Positions 45,449 to 53,780 of a stretch of DNA of 64,000 nt are shown here, piece by piece. The notes below the pieces were generated by a model that saw only the letters and a program-made list of their open reading frames with translations, had not been told where the DNA came from and made no database searches. This stretch comes from Clostridium_AM sp963780135. GTDB taxonomy: Bacteria; Bacillota; Clostridia; Clostridiales; Clostridiaceae. How positions within the stretch are numbered: position 1 is the first letter of the stretch; each line of letters opens with the position of its first letter. Position numbers and translations under genes: made by a program. Location of the stretch: the NCBI GenBank assembly GCA_963780135.1, contig CAWAAR010000003.1, forward strand, positions 2,046,001 through 2,110,000. The letters are read 5' to 3'.

Positions 45449-48363
45449 TCATGACTGATCTTATCCAAAAAATTATCATAATATATTTTTTCTATTTCTT
45501 CTACCTCTAATGGTTTGCTAAAAAGATATCCCTGAATATAATTGCAGCCAGCTACTTTTAGACGTTTGTATTGAACTACATCCTCTATACCTTCTGCTAC
45601 TACTTCTAGATTTAAGCTGTTAGCAAGAGAAACCAAGCTGTTCATTACTTTCGCATTTTCTAATTCTAAAAATTTGTCATTTAAGGACTTATCTAATTTT
45701 ATTTTATCCACTGGTAAAAAGGTTAAATAACTAAGAGAGGAATAACCTGTACCAAAATCATCCAGTGCAATTTGTATCCCTAATGATTTTAGTCGATTAA
45801 TAAATGCTATATTTTCTTTCTTTTCCTCCAAAAATATACTTTCTGTTATTTCTATTTCTATATATTTAGCTTCCACATCTGCTTCTTTTAATGTATTTTC
45901 TAGAAATTCGATATAATTTAAGTCATTTAATTGTTTTGCAGAAAAATTAATAGCAATAGGCTTTATATCTAAACCTTTCTTTTTCCATCTGGTAATTTGG
46001 CTTATTGCTTCTTTTGTAACCCATCTTCCAATTTCTACAATTAGCCCTGTTTCTTCGGCTACTGGTATAAACTGTGCTGGAGAGATGTTTTTGTTTTTTA
46101 GTCTTAAAAGAGCTTCAAACCCTACAACCTTTCCTGTAAAAGTACATATTTGCGGCTGATATAATAGTTTTAATTCCTCTTTTTTTATAGCATCTCTTAA
46201 AATACCTTCTACTTTAATCTTTTCCTGTAGTTTCTTTGTCATTTCTTCATTAAAGAACATATAGTTATTTTTTCCTATATTCTTTACTTTGTACATGGAC
46301 ATATCCGCATTCATAAGCAATTGACTAACATTATTGCTGTCAAAAGGGTACAGAGTAATCCCCATACTACAGCTTAGGTAGGTTTCCTGGCCTTCAATTA
46401 TTAACTTATTCTTAAATATATCCATTATCTGTTTTGCATAATTCTCGATTACATCAATATCCTTTTCGTCTTCGATTAAAATGAGAAATTCATCGCCACC
46501 AAATCTTGATACAAACATTTTTTCATCTTTAATACATTCAAGCTCTTCTGATACTTTTTTTAATACTTTATCCCCATATAAATGACCTAAAGTATCATTA
46601 ATACCTTTGAAGTTATCAAGATCTAGGAGCATCACAGCACCATATTTATTTTTGCTTATATCTTTTTTAAGTTTTTTCATAAGCTTTCTTCGATTAGGAA
46701 GATTTGTTAAAGGATCATGGTAAGCCATATGTTCAATATATTCTTCCTGTTTTTTCATTGAGGTGATATCTAACACAATACCGCTTATCAACTTTAAATT
46801 CTTGTTATTATCAAAAATCCCTTTACCTCGAATTAATAACCACTTTAAATTACCAAAGACATCCTTAATATGCACTTGAGCATGTACTTCTTTTTTTTCA
46901 TTATTTTTATAGTCTAGTAACTCTTTTATTAACATTTCTTCATCTTCTACACTTAAAAATTTTTTGAAAACTTTATAAACATTTTCCATTTCGTTAATGG
47001 ATACGCCTATAATATTTTTAAATCCTTCTGAAAAATATATAGTTTCATCTTCTATATCAAATTCCCATACGGCACTATTAGTTCCTTCAATAGCAATTTC
47101 GTATTTTTGTCTTAAACTTTCTAATTTTTCTGTGTAGTTCTGTATTTCATCATATTGAGCTCTAAGCTCAGTTTCTGATGCTGCTAATTGTTGATAGGTT
47201 GCTGATATTTCTTCGTTTGAAGACTGCAATTCTTCTTGCTGTTCTCTTAACTCATAAAAATAACTAGATGTTTTATCTAATATATTGTTTATGGAAGAAG
47301 CTACGCCGAAAAAAGTATCACTTTCTGTTAGAGGTAGTCTATATTCTGTATGCGTTTCTATATCAATTTGGTTAATGGATTTATCCAATCTTTTTACAGG
47401 TCTAATAATATTCCTGTTTTTTACCCATAGAAGCATCAAAATCATTATAATAGCTATAATAGAGGACTTTATGGAAAGCATATAAATGGAGTAATAAACT
47501 TTTTCTGTGGAAAGACTTAGTACAAGAACGTTATTGACTCCTCCATTTTGAACCACAGGAACATATATTGTAAAAGCTTTTACATCTGCCTTTTTATAAT
47601 AAGAATCTTTTGTAGATATGTTTCCTTTCAGTGCCCCCTGCATTTCTTGTTCTTTATTTCTATCATATACAGTTCCAACAGCTTTTATATTTGAATCTGC
47701 AATGGTTTTTAAGTTTTTATCAACAAAAATCACATGAAGAATATTTTCGCCTGATGTCAATTTTTCAATTAAAGTTTGATAGTGAAATTTTCGTGTGAGA
47801 TTTTCCACTTCATTGGCGGTTATACCTATTTGGATAAAAGTACCATCAGAGTTTTTGAAGTATCCATATTTTTTATAATCAAAGGACTCTGTATCCATTC
47901 TTATGCCTTCCATGTATTCATTTTTGCTGCTTATTCTAAAGTTTTCTACAGGATGATTTTTTGTTGGTTTCCAGCCTAAATAGCGATCAACATTTGTATA
48001 AATAATGGTACCTTCCGGTGAATACCAGTTTATTTCGGATACATTAAGATCATTTGCGATTTTTTTGAACAAGTCATTACTTAAATCTTTTTGATTTATC
48101 ATTACAGTTTTTCCAACTGTTCTAATTTTTTCTTCTATCAGTTTGTTAACTATTTCTAATGAATCAGTATTTTCTTCTACCTGTAAAACAGTTTGTTTAG
48201 CCAGGATTATTCCATTTTGTTTCATCTGTGTTAATAGCAAGCGTTTACTTGTGTAATAACTAATTGTACTTATTGTAAATATGCCAATTAATGCGATGGC
48301 TAGTGGAATATAAATTAATTTGTATTCATTCACTGTAGTCTTTTGATATTTTGAAATACCCAT
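45439..48363 (-). CDS. Membrane GGDEF-EAL protein with extracellular sensor and PAS
   Basis: A 974-residue cyclic-di-GMP enzyme. Membrane helices at about 14-36 and 293-315 flank an extracellular sensor (Cache-like, with GYFKNSDGTFIQIGI). A HAMP-like stretch, a coiled coil (365-415) and a PAS/PAC domain (about 420-540) follow. The diguanylate cyclase motif is intact as GGDEF at 622-626. The phosphodiesterase motif EAL begins at Glu750, with ITESIF and DDFGTGYSSLSYL also present, so both activities are possible. It is separated from the upstream chemoreceptor by a terminator. The dual output cannot be predicted from sequence. Confidence 0.9.
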   Translation of the reverse strand: MGISKYQKTTVNEYKLIYIPLAIALIGIFTISTISYYTSKRLLLTQMKQNGIILAKQTVLQVEENTDSLEIVNKLIEEKIRTVGKTVMINQKDLSNDLFKKIANDLNVSEINWYSPEGTIIYTNVDRYLGWKPTKNHPVENFRISSKNEYMEGIRMDTESFDYKKYGYFKNSDGTFIQIGITANEVENLTRKFHYQTLIEKLTSGENILHVIFVDKNLKTIADSNIKAVGTVYDRNKEQEMQGALKGNISTKDSYYKKADVKAFTIYVPVVQNGGVNNVLVLSLSTEKVYYSIYMLSIKSSIIAIIMILMLLWVKNRNIIRPVKRLDKSINQIDIETHTEYRLPLTESDTFFGVASSINNILDKTSSYFYELREQQEELQSSNEEISATYQQLAASETELRAQYDEIQNYTEKLESLRQKYEIAIEGTNSAVWEFDIEDETIYFSEGFKNIIGVSINEMENVYKVFKKFLSVEDEEMLIKELLDYKNNEKKEVHAQVHIKDVFGNLKWLLIRGKGIFDNNKNLKLISGIVLDITSMKKQEEYIEHMAYHDPLTNLPNRRKLMKKLKKDISKNKYGAVMLLDLDNFKGINDTLGHLYGDKVLKKVSEELECIKDEKMFVSRFGGDEFLILIEDEKDIDVIENYAKQIMDIFKNKLIIEGQETYLSCSMGITLYPFDSNNVSQLLMNADMSMYKVKNIGKNNYMFFNEEMTKKLQEKIKVEGILRDAIKKEELKLLYQPQICTFTGKVVGFEALLRLKNKNISPAQFIPVAEETGLIVEIGRWVTKEAISQITRWKKKGLDIKPIAINFSAKQLNDLNYIEFLENTLKEADVEAKYIEIEITESIFLEEKKENIAFINRLKSLGIQIALDDFGTGYSSLSYLTFLPVDKIKLDKSLNDKFLELENAKVMNSLVSLANSLNLEVVAEGIEDVVQYKRLKVAGCNYIQGYLFSKPLEVEEIEKIYYDNFLDKISHDHP

Positions 48364-48514
48364 AACTTTCTCCTTATTGAATTGACAAAATAGGGTTTAA
48401 ATATTATAACTTATTCGACATAATAATTTGGATTCCTTTAATTTATGAGATTTTTTTTAAGTGTTTTTATAGGTGAGTAGTTCTATGTCATATAGAGCTG
48501 AAAAAATAAAACAA

Positions 48515-48557
48515 GAAGAGTTATAGGATATATAATATTAAATGAAAAATTATTTTT
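48515..48557 (+). repeat. Partial copy of the ATPase-gene upstream repeat
   Basis: The segment from GAGTTATAGGATAT through AATATTAAATG to the T run repeats the 3' half of the sequence found before the ATPase/nuclease genes (58105-58146, 60832-60875). No ATPase gene follows; the neighbours are minus-strand signalling genes, so this may be the trace of a lost copy. Confidence 0.5.
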
Positions 48558-48558
48558 A

Positions 48559-48586
48559 TCGCCAGCATTGCTGGAAATGTTGGCGA
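48559..48586 (-). terminator. Terminator between the chemoreceptor and GGDEF-EAL genes
   Basis: TCGCCAGCATT (48559-48569) pairs with AATGTTGGCGA (48576-48586) with one G-T pair. On the minus strand it is followed by TAAAAATAATTTTT. It lies 62 bases after the chemoreceptor stop. Confidence 0.6.
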
Positions 48587-48648
48587 CACCACAAACATAA
48601 ATAATCTGTAATTATTTTGTGATTTTTACGTATTTATATAATTTTTTT

Positions 48649-50355
48649 TTACACTTTAAACTTAGAAACTATATTTTTCAAATGGTCTGAACTTTCTTTA
48701 ACATGATTTGTCTCGTTTTTGATTTCCTCTGCCCTATCCTTAATTTTTGAAATTTTTTCTGCAATATCATTAGTTCCATTTGAACCTTCACTATTTGCTT
48801 TTGAAATTTCATCTATTGATTCCACTACAGTTCTTATAGTTGCTAAAAGTTCCTCTGAAGTAGCACTTAAATCTGATACTAAACCATTAACATATACTGC
48901 ATCTTTATCATAGCTTTCCCCTACTAAAACTGAATCCTCGTAACTTTTAACTACTTTTGTTTCAATGTAATCTAATGTGCGCTTTGAGGCCTCTGAAAGA
49001 TTTTCGACTGCTGTAAATACTATAGTAATTGTAGTCTGTATTTCCTTTACGGTTTCTTCAGAGCTTTCTGCAAGCTTTCTAATTTCATCAGCAACTACAG
49101 AGAAACCTTTTCCAGACTCACCAGCTCTGGCTGCTTCAATTGCTGCATTCAAAGCCAAAAGGTTAGTCTGTGAGGATATATGTAAAATTGCATCTGATAA
49201 TTTTTGGATTTTCTCAACTTCTTTTGCTTTTTCTAGTGCTTCATCCATAATTTTTTTGATGCCTATACGGGTTTCATTAGCATCTTTCTGAAGTGCATAA
49301 GAGCTATCCTTTAAAGCAATAGCTTTGTTGCTAATATCATCTGCAGATACTGCTCCTTCCTGTGCTTTATCTGCAATAGTTTCTACAGCAGCTTCAAGCT
49401 CATAAGAAGAAGAATTTATTTCTTCTGTTGAAGCTGCTGTTTCTTCCATTCCAGCAGACAGTTGTTCTACTGTTGCGGAGATATCCTCAATTTTAGCTGT
49501 AAGATCTGAGATATCTTCATTTGAGATTGTCAATGCCTTGTTTACATTTTCTGTTTCACTGGTTATAGCTATAATAATATCCTTCACTGAATTTTGCATG
49601 GAATTAATTGCATTACCCAAATGTCCAAATTCATCCCTTGAATCTACTTTTAAAGGCTCAATTAAAAGGTTGCCTTTAGCAATTTCTTCCAAAGATAAAA
49701 CACTTTTATTTAATTGAGTCACCATCATATGTGAAAAAAACATAGCTATAATTATGCTAATTGTAAAACTAATTAGAAAAATAATGCCCATAGCAAATTT
49801 TGCTTGAAGATTTGCCGAATCACTGCTATTTAATGCATCAGCAGTCACTTTGTTTATTTCATTATTTATCTTATCCTGGACATGTTTACATAGATCCATA
49901 TAACCTTTTCCATCACCAAGTCTGTCTCGTGCTGTTTCAATTTTTCCTGCTTTTACAAGTTCAATTTGAGAATCAAAATGTTTATTTATAACTTCAATAT
50001 TAGGAATTTCCTCATTTTCTATTATACTTCCTAAATTTTGATATTTAGAATAATACTTTTGAATTTCCTTTATTTCTTTATCTATGTTTTTACGACTTGT
50101 AGTGTATGATTCTAAGTATCTTTCATCTCCATTGCTGGCAATATAACCACGAACTCCTGTCTCTTCACTAATCAGTTCAGTGTTAATTCCTTTTATTGAT
50201 CTATCAAGGGGAACCACACCATTTATTATTTTATTTTCAATAGTTTGCATGTGATTGAAATTATAATAAGCACAAACTGTAGTAATTAACATCATCATTA
50301 AAATAATACTAAAGCCAATTAAGAACTTTATCCGTATTTTAGCATTTTTAAACAA
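48649..50355 (-). CDS. Methyl-accepting chemotaxis protein with four-helix-bundle sensor
   Basis: A 568-residue chemoreceptor. Membrane helices at about 10-30 and 190-212 enclose an all-helical ~155-residue ligand domain of the 4HB/CHASE3 type (TELISEETGVRGYIASNGDERYLE). HAMP follows (about 213-265) and a signalling domain with TNLLALNAAIEAARAGESGKGFSV and VADEIRKLAESSEETVKEI. It starts 29 bases after a sugar-binding lipoprotein gene, so the two are co-transcribed. This suggests the binding protein presents its ligand to this receptor, as in galactose and ribose chemotaxis. The operon leader carries a structured terminator. Confidence 0.88.
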   Translation of the reverse strand: MFKNAKIRIKFLIGFSIILMMMLITTVCAYYNFNHMQTIENKIINGVVPLDRSIKGINTELISEETGVRGYIASNGDERYLESYTTSRKNIDKEIKEIQKYYSKYQNLGSIIENEEIPNIEVINKHFDSQIELVKAGKIETARDRLGDGKGYMDLCKHVQDKINNEINKVTADALNSSDSANLQAKFAMGIIFLISFTISIIIAMFFSHMMVTQLNKSVLSLEEIAKGNLLIEPLKVDSRDEFGHLGNAINSMQNSVKDIIIAITSETENVNKALTISNEDISDLTAKIEDISATVEQLSAGMEETAASTEEINSSSYELEAAVETIADKAQEGAVSADDISNKAIALKDSSYALQKDANETRIGIKKIMDEALEKAKEVEKIQKLSDAILHISSQTNLLALNAAIEAARAGESGKGFSVVADEIRKLAESSEETVKEIQTTITIVFTAVENLSEASKRTLDYIETKVVKSYEDSVLVGESYDKDAVYVNGLVSDLSATSEELLATIRTVVESIDEISKANSEGSNGTNDIAEKISKIKDRAEEIKNETNHVKESSDHLKNIVSKFKV

Positions 50356-50384
50356 GATAACACCCTCCTATGATGCTCTAATAA

Positions 50385-51395
50385 TTACTTTGCATCACCA
50401 ATATTTTCTTTTGTAATCATTTTATAATCAATCCATATATATTTACTGTCTGTAATTGTATTATTAAAGTTATTTTTATTTGGCGTCTGACCACCAGCTA
50501 AAACACTGGCAAGATTAAAAATTGCTTTTCCTTGATTTACAGCATCATTGAGTACTGTACCCAAAAGGGTGCCTTGCTGTTCAGCATTAAGAGCGCTCCC
50601 GTTAGCATCGACACCTACAACAGGCATATATTTACCACTATTAAAATAGCCTTTGTTTTTAAGTGCATCAATAGCACCCAGTGCCATGTCATCATTATTA
50701 GCAATTACACAATCAATATTATCATTTTGAGAAGCAAGGAAGGTTTCCATTTTTTGCTGAGCTTTCTCACGTTCCCACATAGCAGTATCTTCTGCAACTT
50801 TTTGAACTTTAAGACCAGCATCTTCCATAGTTTTAACAGAGTATTTAGTGCGGGCTGTAGCATCTGGATGTTCTGTTTGTCCTTCTAACATTGCATATCG
50901 TATAATACCGTCTTTAGTAGGATGAATTTTAAAATAGTTAGCAAGAATTTCACCTTGTATAATACCTGCTTGATCACTTTTCGATCCTACATAGTAAACC
51001 TTATCCCATTTCTTAAGATCCTCAGCTGAAGGTTCGGTGTTAAAAAAAATCACCGGGATATTAGCTTTTTTTGCTTTTTCAATAATTGTAGCAGCTCCAG
51101 CAGAATCAACAAGATTAACAGCTAAAACATTAACTTTACGGTTAATGAAAAGATCAACTTTATCATTTTCAGTTTTCTCAGAATTATTTCCACTCCATAT
51201 ATCAACTTCTACTTTATCTTGTGCCATTTTGTAAAGCTCATTACGTACAGCTGTCCTCCATGTATCATCAAACTTCCCTACTACCACGCCAATAACAGGC
51301 TTCTTTTTTTCACTTGTTGTTGAAGAACATCCTGTAAAAAAAGAGCTAAACATCAAAATACTGATAATAACAAATGCCTTAATATATGATTTCAT
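50385..51395 (-). CDS. MglB-like sugar-binding lipoprotein
   Basis: A 336-residue periplasmic-binding protein of the galactose/glucose type. A lipoprotein signal peptide ends at FFTGC with Cys23. The fold is recognisable from IGVVVGKFDDTWRTAVRNEL (about 36-55), the INRKVNVLAVNLVDSAGAATIIEKA region, IDCVIANNDDMALGAIDALK and VVGVDANGSAL, which line the galactose site in MglB. No mglA or mglC gene is adjacent. Instead a chemoreceptor gene follows directly, so it may serve sensing rather than uptake. GGAGGATG precedes the ATG. Confidence 0.85.
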   Translation of the reverse strand: MKSYIKAFVIISILMFSSFFTGCSSTTSEKKKPVIGVVVGKFDDTWRTAVRNELYKMAQDKVEVDIWSGNNSEKTENDKVDLFINRKVNVLAVNLVDSAGAATIIEKAKKANIPVIFFNTEPSAEDLKKWDKVYYVGSKSDQAGIIQGEILANYFKIHPTKDGIIRYAMLEGQTEHPDATARTKYSVKTMEDAGLKVQKVAEDTAMWEREKAQQKMETFLASQNDNIDCVIANNDDMALGAIDALKNKGYFNSGKYMPVVGVDANGSALNAEQQGTLLGTVLNDAVNQGKAIFNLASVLAGGQTPNKNNFNNTITDSKYIWIDYKMITKENIGDAK

Positions 51396-51508
51396 TTTTC
51401 ATCCTCCTAGTATAATAATCTTGACCCTATTTAGATTTTTTATTGGTATTTTTGAGATGGATTACTTATTATAAGTGAATTATACTATCACAGCCTTTCT
51501 TGTCTTTA

Positions 51509-51615
51509 CAAAAAACAAAAGCCAATAATTAGTTAATATACTAATTATTGGCCGGGTGCACCATTAACTCCAAATTCTCAAGGTGCCCATATAAAGAGAA
51601 TTTTTCTATGTCTCC
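51509..51615 (-). promoter_or_regulatory. Structured leader with intrinsic terminator (riboswitch-like)
   Basis: On the minus strand, between promoter and sugar-binding gene, lie a GAGA/TCTC hairpin (51614-51596), then GGGCACC (51588-51582) facing GGTGCACCC (51562-51554), and then a 13-bp perfect hairpin (51552-51540 with 51533-51521) followed by TTTTGTTTTTT. A folded domain directly before an intrinsic terminator in a ~260-base leader is the layout of a transcription-attenuating riboswitch. I cannot match it to a named class. Confidence 0.5.
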
Positions 51616-51665
51616 AATACTCAAATGTATTTATATTATTTTTCATTATAGTAGTAATGATAACA

Positions 51666-51694
51666 ATAATATCATCCAATAGTAAAAAAATCAA
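51666..51694 (-). promoter_or_regulatory. Promoter of the sugar-binding protein/chemoreceptor operon
   Basis: On the minus strand TTGATT (51694-51689), a 17-bp spacer and TATTAT (51671-51666). Transcription should start near 51659, giving a leader of about 260 bases. Confidence 0.6.
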
Positions 51695-51744
51695 CATATA
51701 ATGACAATATATAATCTAATATATTATAAATGCTTTTTATTTTA

Positions 51745-51818
51745 CAAAAAAATATTGTTAATGCATTTATCTAAGTAGAATGCTTTTGTTTAAAGAAGTT
51801 TAATTATAGGATATAATA
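51745..51818 (+). repeat. Upstream repeat, copy A (before the Bce-type regulator)
   Basis: Runs from AAAAAAATATTGTTAATGCA through AATGCTTTTGTTTAAAGAAG to ATAGGATATAATATTA. It closely matches copy B (58051-58182) and part of copy C (60812-60914), which stand before ATPase/nuclease genes. Here it leads into the tail of such a gene (51820-51852) rather than its start. The conserved GGATATAAT could be a -10. Confidence 0.75.
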
Positions 51819-51819
51819 T

Positions 51820-51852
51820 TATAGGAAGAATTGCATGATTAAATTAGGATAA
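51820..51852 (+). pseudogene. Deletion scar: last codons of a lost ATPase/nuclease gene
   Basis: The bases read in frame Y-R-K-N-C-M-I-K-L-G-stop, the tail of the gene at 60915-62588 (Y-R-K-D-C-I-I-K-L-G-stop). Directly before it is the upstream repeat that normally precedes these genes. So a whole gene body of ~1.7 kb appears to have been removed between TATAGGA sequences present at both ends. The Bce-type regulator starts 46 bases later. Confidence 0.75.
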
Positions 51853-51897
51853 AACTATGGTTTTAGAATATTAGCTATAGGAAGTTGAGGTGAAAGC

Positions 51898-52572
51898 ATG
51901 TATAAAATAATGGCAGTAGAGGATGATTTAAGACTTTGTGAAGAAATACAAGAAGCTCTTTCAAAGTGGGGATTTAATCCTGTTACAGTTAAAAACTTTG
52001 AAGATATACTTAATGAATTTGTACAAAATAAACCTGAGCTAGTTATTATGGATATAAATCTTCCTTGTTTTGATGGATTTTACTGGTGTCAAAAAATAAG
52101 AGAAATATCAAAGGTTCCAATTATATTTTTATCCTCAAGAAACACAAATATGGATATAATAATGGCAATAAAAATGGGTGGAGATGATTTTGTTACAAAA
52201 CCATTTTCTATAGATATATTAGTGACCAAGCTTCATGCCATGCTTAGACGAACATATTCTTATGGAGAAAATTTAGGAGATGTACTTGAGTGCAGGGGAG
52301 TTATTTTAAATATAAATGACAGCACCTTATCTTATAATGAAAACAAAATAGAATTAACAAAAAATGAATTAAAGATATTACTTCTTTTGATGAAAAACAT
52401 AGGAAAGATAATCTCACGAGATAGGATTATGAGAATTTTGTGGGATGATGATACTTTTATTAATGATAATACATTAACTGTAAATGTAAATAGGCTTAGA
52501 AAAAGGCTGGAGGACATAGGCATTAAGGATTTTATAGAAACTAAAAAAGGACAAGGATATGTAATACTATGA
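51898..52572 (+). CDS. BceR-like response regulator
   Basis: A 224-residue OmpR-family regulator. The receiver has VEDDLRL, phospho-acceptor Asp52 in VIMDINLPCFDGFYWC and VTKPFSIDIL. The FDGFYWCQKIR segment is typical of the BceR/YxdJ group that controls peptide-antibiotic exporters. The C-terminal winged helix ends KKGQGYVI. Its stop overlaps the kinase gene by 4 bases (ATGA). It opens an operon-like run RR, HK, S41 lipoprotein, ABC ATPase, permease. Its promoter region is the recombined repeat plus scar. Confidence 0.88.
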   Translation: MYKIMAVEDDLRLCEEIQEALSKWGFNPVTVKNFEDILNEFVQNKPELVIMDINLPCFDGFYWCQKIREISKVPIIFLSSRNTNMDIIMAIKMGGDDFVTKPFSIDILVTKLHAMLRRTYSYGENLGDVLECRGVILNINDSTLSYNENKIELTKNELKILLLLMKNIGKIISRDRIMRILWDDDTFINDNTLTVNVNRLRKRLEDIGIKDFIETKKGQGYVIL

Positions 52573-53597
52573 ATTTAAAAGTATATTTGAAAAAGTCTAT
52601 ATGGGCAATTATACATTTTATTATTATAATCGCAATAGTTAATTTAGTACTAATAGGAACGACAGAATTTTCAAAGATTATCTATGATGTTATATACATG
52701 AATATTTTAGTTTTTTCTGTTTCTATATTCTTTTTAATATTTAGATATAGAAATTGGAAAGAATGCTATAAAGATTTTTATGAAGGATTGATGCAGGAGA
52801 AAAGTGTAGACTTACTAATTCCTAAAGAGGATAGTTTTGAAGTAAAGCTTATTAAAGATACAATAAAATTAAAAAACAAGGAATTTTATGAAAATGAAAG
52901 TAAGTTAAAAGAAGAAATTGATGAGTTAAATGAATATATAACGAAATGGGTTCATGAAATAAAAATTCCTATTTCAGTATGTGAATTAATATCGGACAAG
53001 GTAGAAGATATTATTGATATAAATAGTGATATTCCTGAAAGTTTAAGAGGTGAACTTGCAAGAATAAAGTTTTTAGTTGAACAGGTACTCTATGCAGGCA
53101 GAGCATCCAGTTATTCAGAAGATCTTTTAATAAATGAAGTAAATATAAAGCAAGTAGTAAATGATGCTGTTAAAAAGAATGCATTTTTCTTCATTTCCCA
53201 AAAGATAGATTTAAGATTAAAGGAATTACAATTTAATGTGCTAACAGATAAAAAATGGCTTTCTTACATATTAGAGCAAGTTTTAAACAATGCTTGTAAA
53301 TACGTAGGTGAAAATGGAGTAGTGGAAATTTATTGTGAAGAAGATGAAAAATCTACAAAACTATGTGTAAAAGATAATGGGATAGGAATATTACCTAAAG
53401 ACATATCCAGGGTGTTTGATAAAGGTTTTACAGGAAGTAATGGAAGAAAAAGCGGAAAATCAACAGGAATGGGATTATACTTCTCTAAAAAAATGGCTGA
53501 AAAGCTGAATCACGATATAAAAGCTGTTTCACAGGCTGGAAACTATACAGAATTTATTATAACCTTTTATAAATTATCTGATTATTTTAAGGTATGA
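52569..53597 (+). CDS. BceS-like intramembrane-sensing histidine kinase
   Basis: A 342-residue kinase with two close membrane helices (about 11-32 and 38-58) and almost no extracellular loop, the mark of intramembrane-sensing kinases that read the state of a BceAB-type transporter. The H-box is KWVHEIKIPISVCELI with His129, the N-box QVLNNACKYV and the G-box STGMGLYFSKKMAEKL. It is translationally coupled to the regulator gene. A terminator overlaps its stop, so the genes downstream need their own promoter, presumably activated by this pair. Confidence 0.88.
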   Translation: MNLKVYLKKSIWAIIHFIIIIAIVNLVLIGTTEFSKIIYDVIYMNILVFSVSIFFLIFRYRNWKECYKDFYEGLMQEKSVDLLIPKEDSFEVKLIKDTIKLKNKEFYENESKLKEEIDELNEYITKWVHEIKIPISVCELISDKVEDIIDINSDIPESLRGELARIKFLVEQVLYAGRASSYSEDLLINEVNIKQVVNDAVKKNAFFFISQKIDLRLKELQFNVLTDKKWLSYILEQVLNNACKYVGENGVVEIYCEEDEKSTKLCVKDNGIGILPKDISRVFDKGFTGSNGRKSGKSTGMGLYFSKKMAEKLNHDIKAVSQAGNYTEFIITFYKLSDYFKV

Positions 53598-53619
53598 GCT
53601 TAATGCTCATGCTTTTTTT
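53594..53619 (+). terminator. Terminator overlapping the kinase stop codon
   Basis: ATGAGC (53594-53599) and GCTCAT (53605-53610) form a stem followed by GCTTTTTTT. The stop codon lies in the left arm. Confidence 0.7.
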
Positions 53620-53648
53620 GATTAAAAATATTTAAGGTTACGAAAATG

Positions 53649-53681
53649 TCACTTAACACTTTAAAATGTCATGTAATGTGA
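53649..53681 (+). promoter_or_regulatory. Candidate BceR operator
   Basis: TCACTTAACA (53649-53658) and TGTAATGTGA (53672-53681) are an imperfect inverted repeat (8 of 10 matched) in the gap between the kinase and the S41 gene. Position and symmetry suit a BceR-type site; sequence proof is lacking. A GGAGGGCCCCTTAAC segment at 53727-53741 follows. Confidence 0.35.
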
Positions 53682-53780
53682 TGGAGAAGAAAGAATAAAA
53701 AGATTAAAATTAATACATAGGATTAAGGAGGGCCCCTTAACTTAACTTGTCAAATATATTGTAAGGAGGGAAATAAGCTT

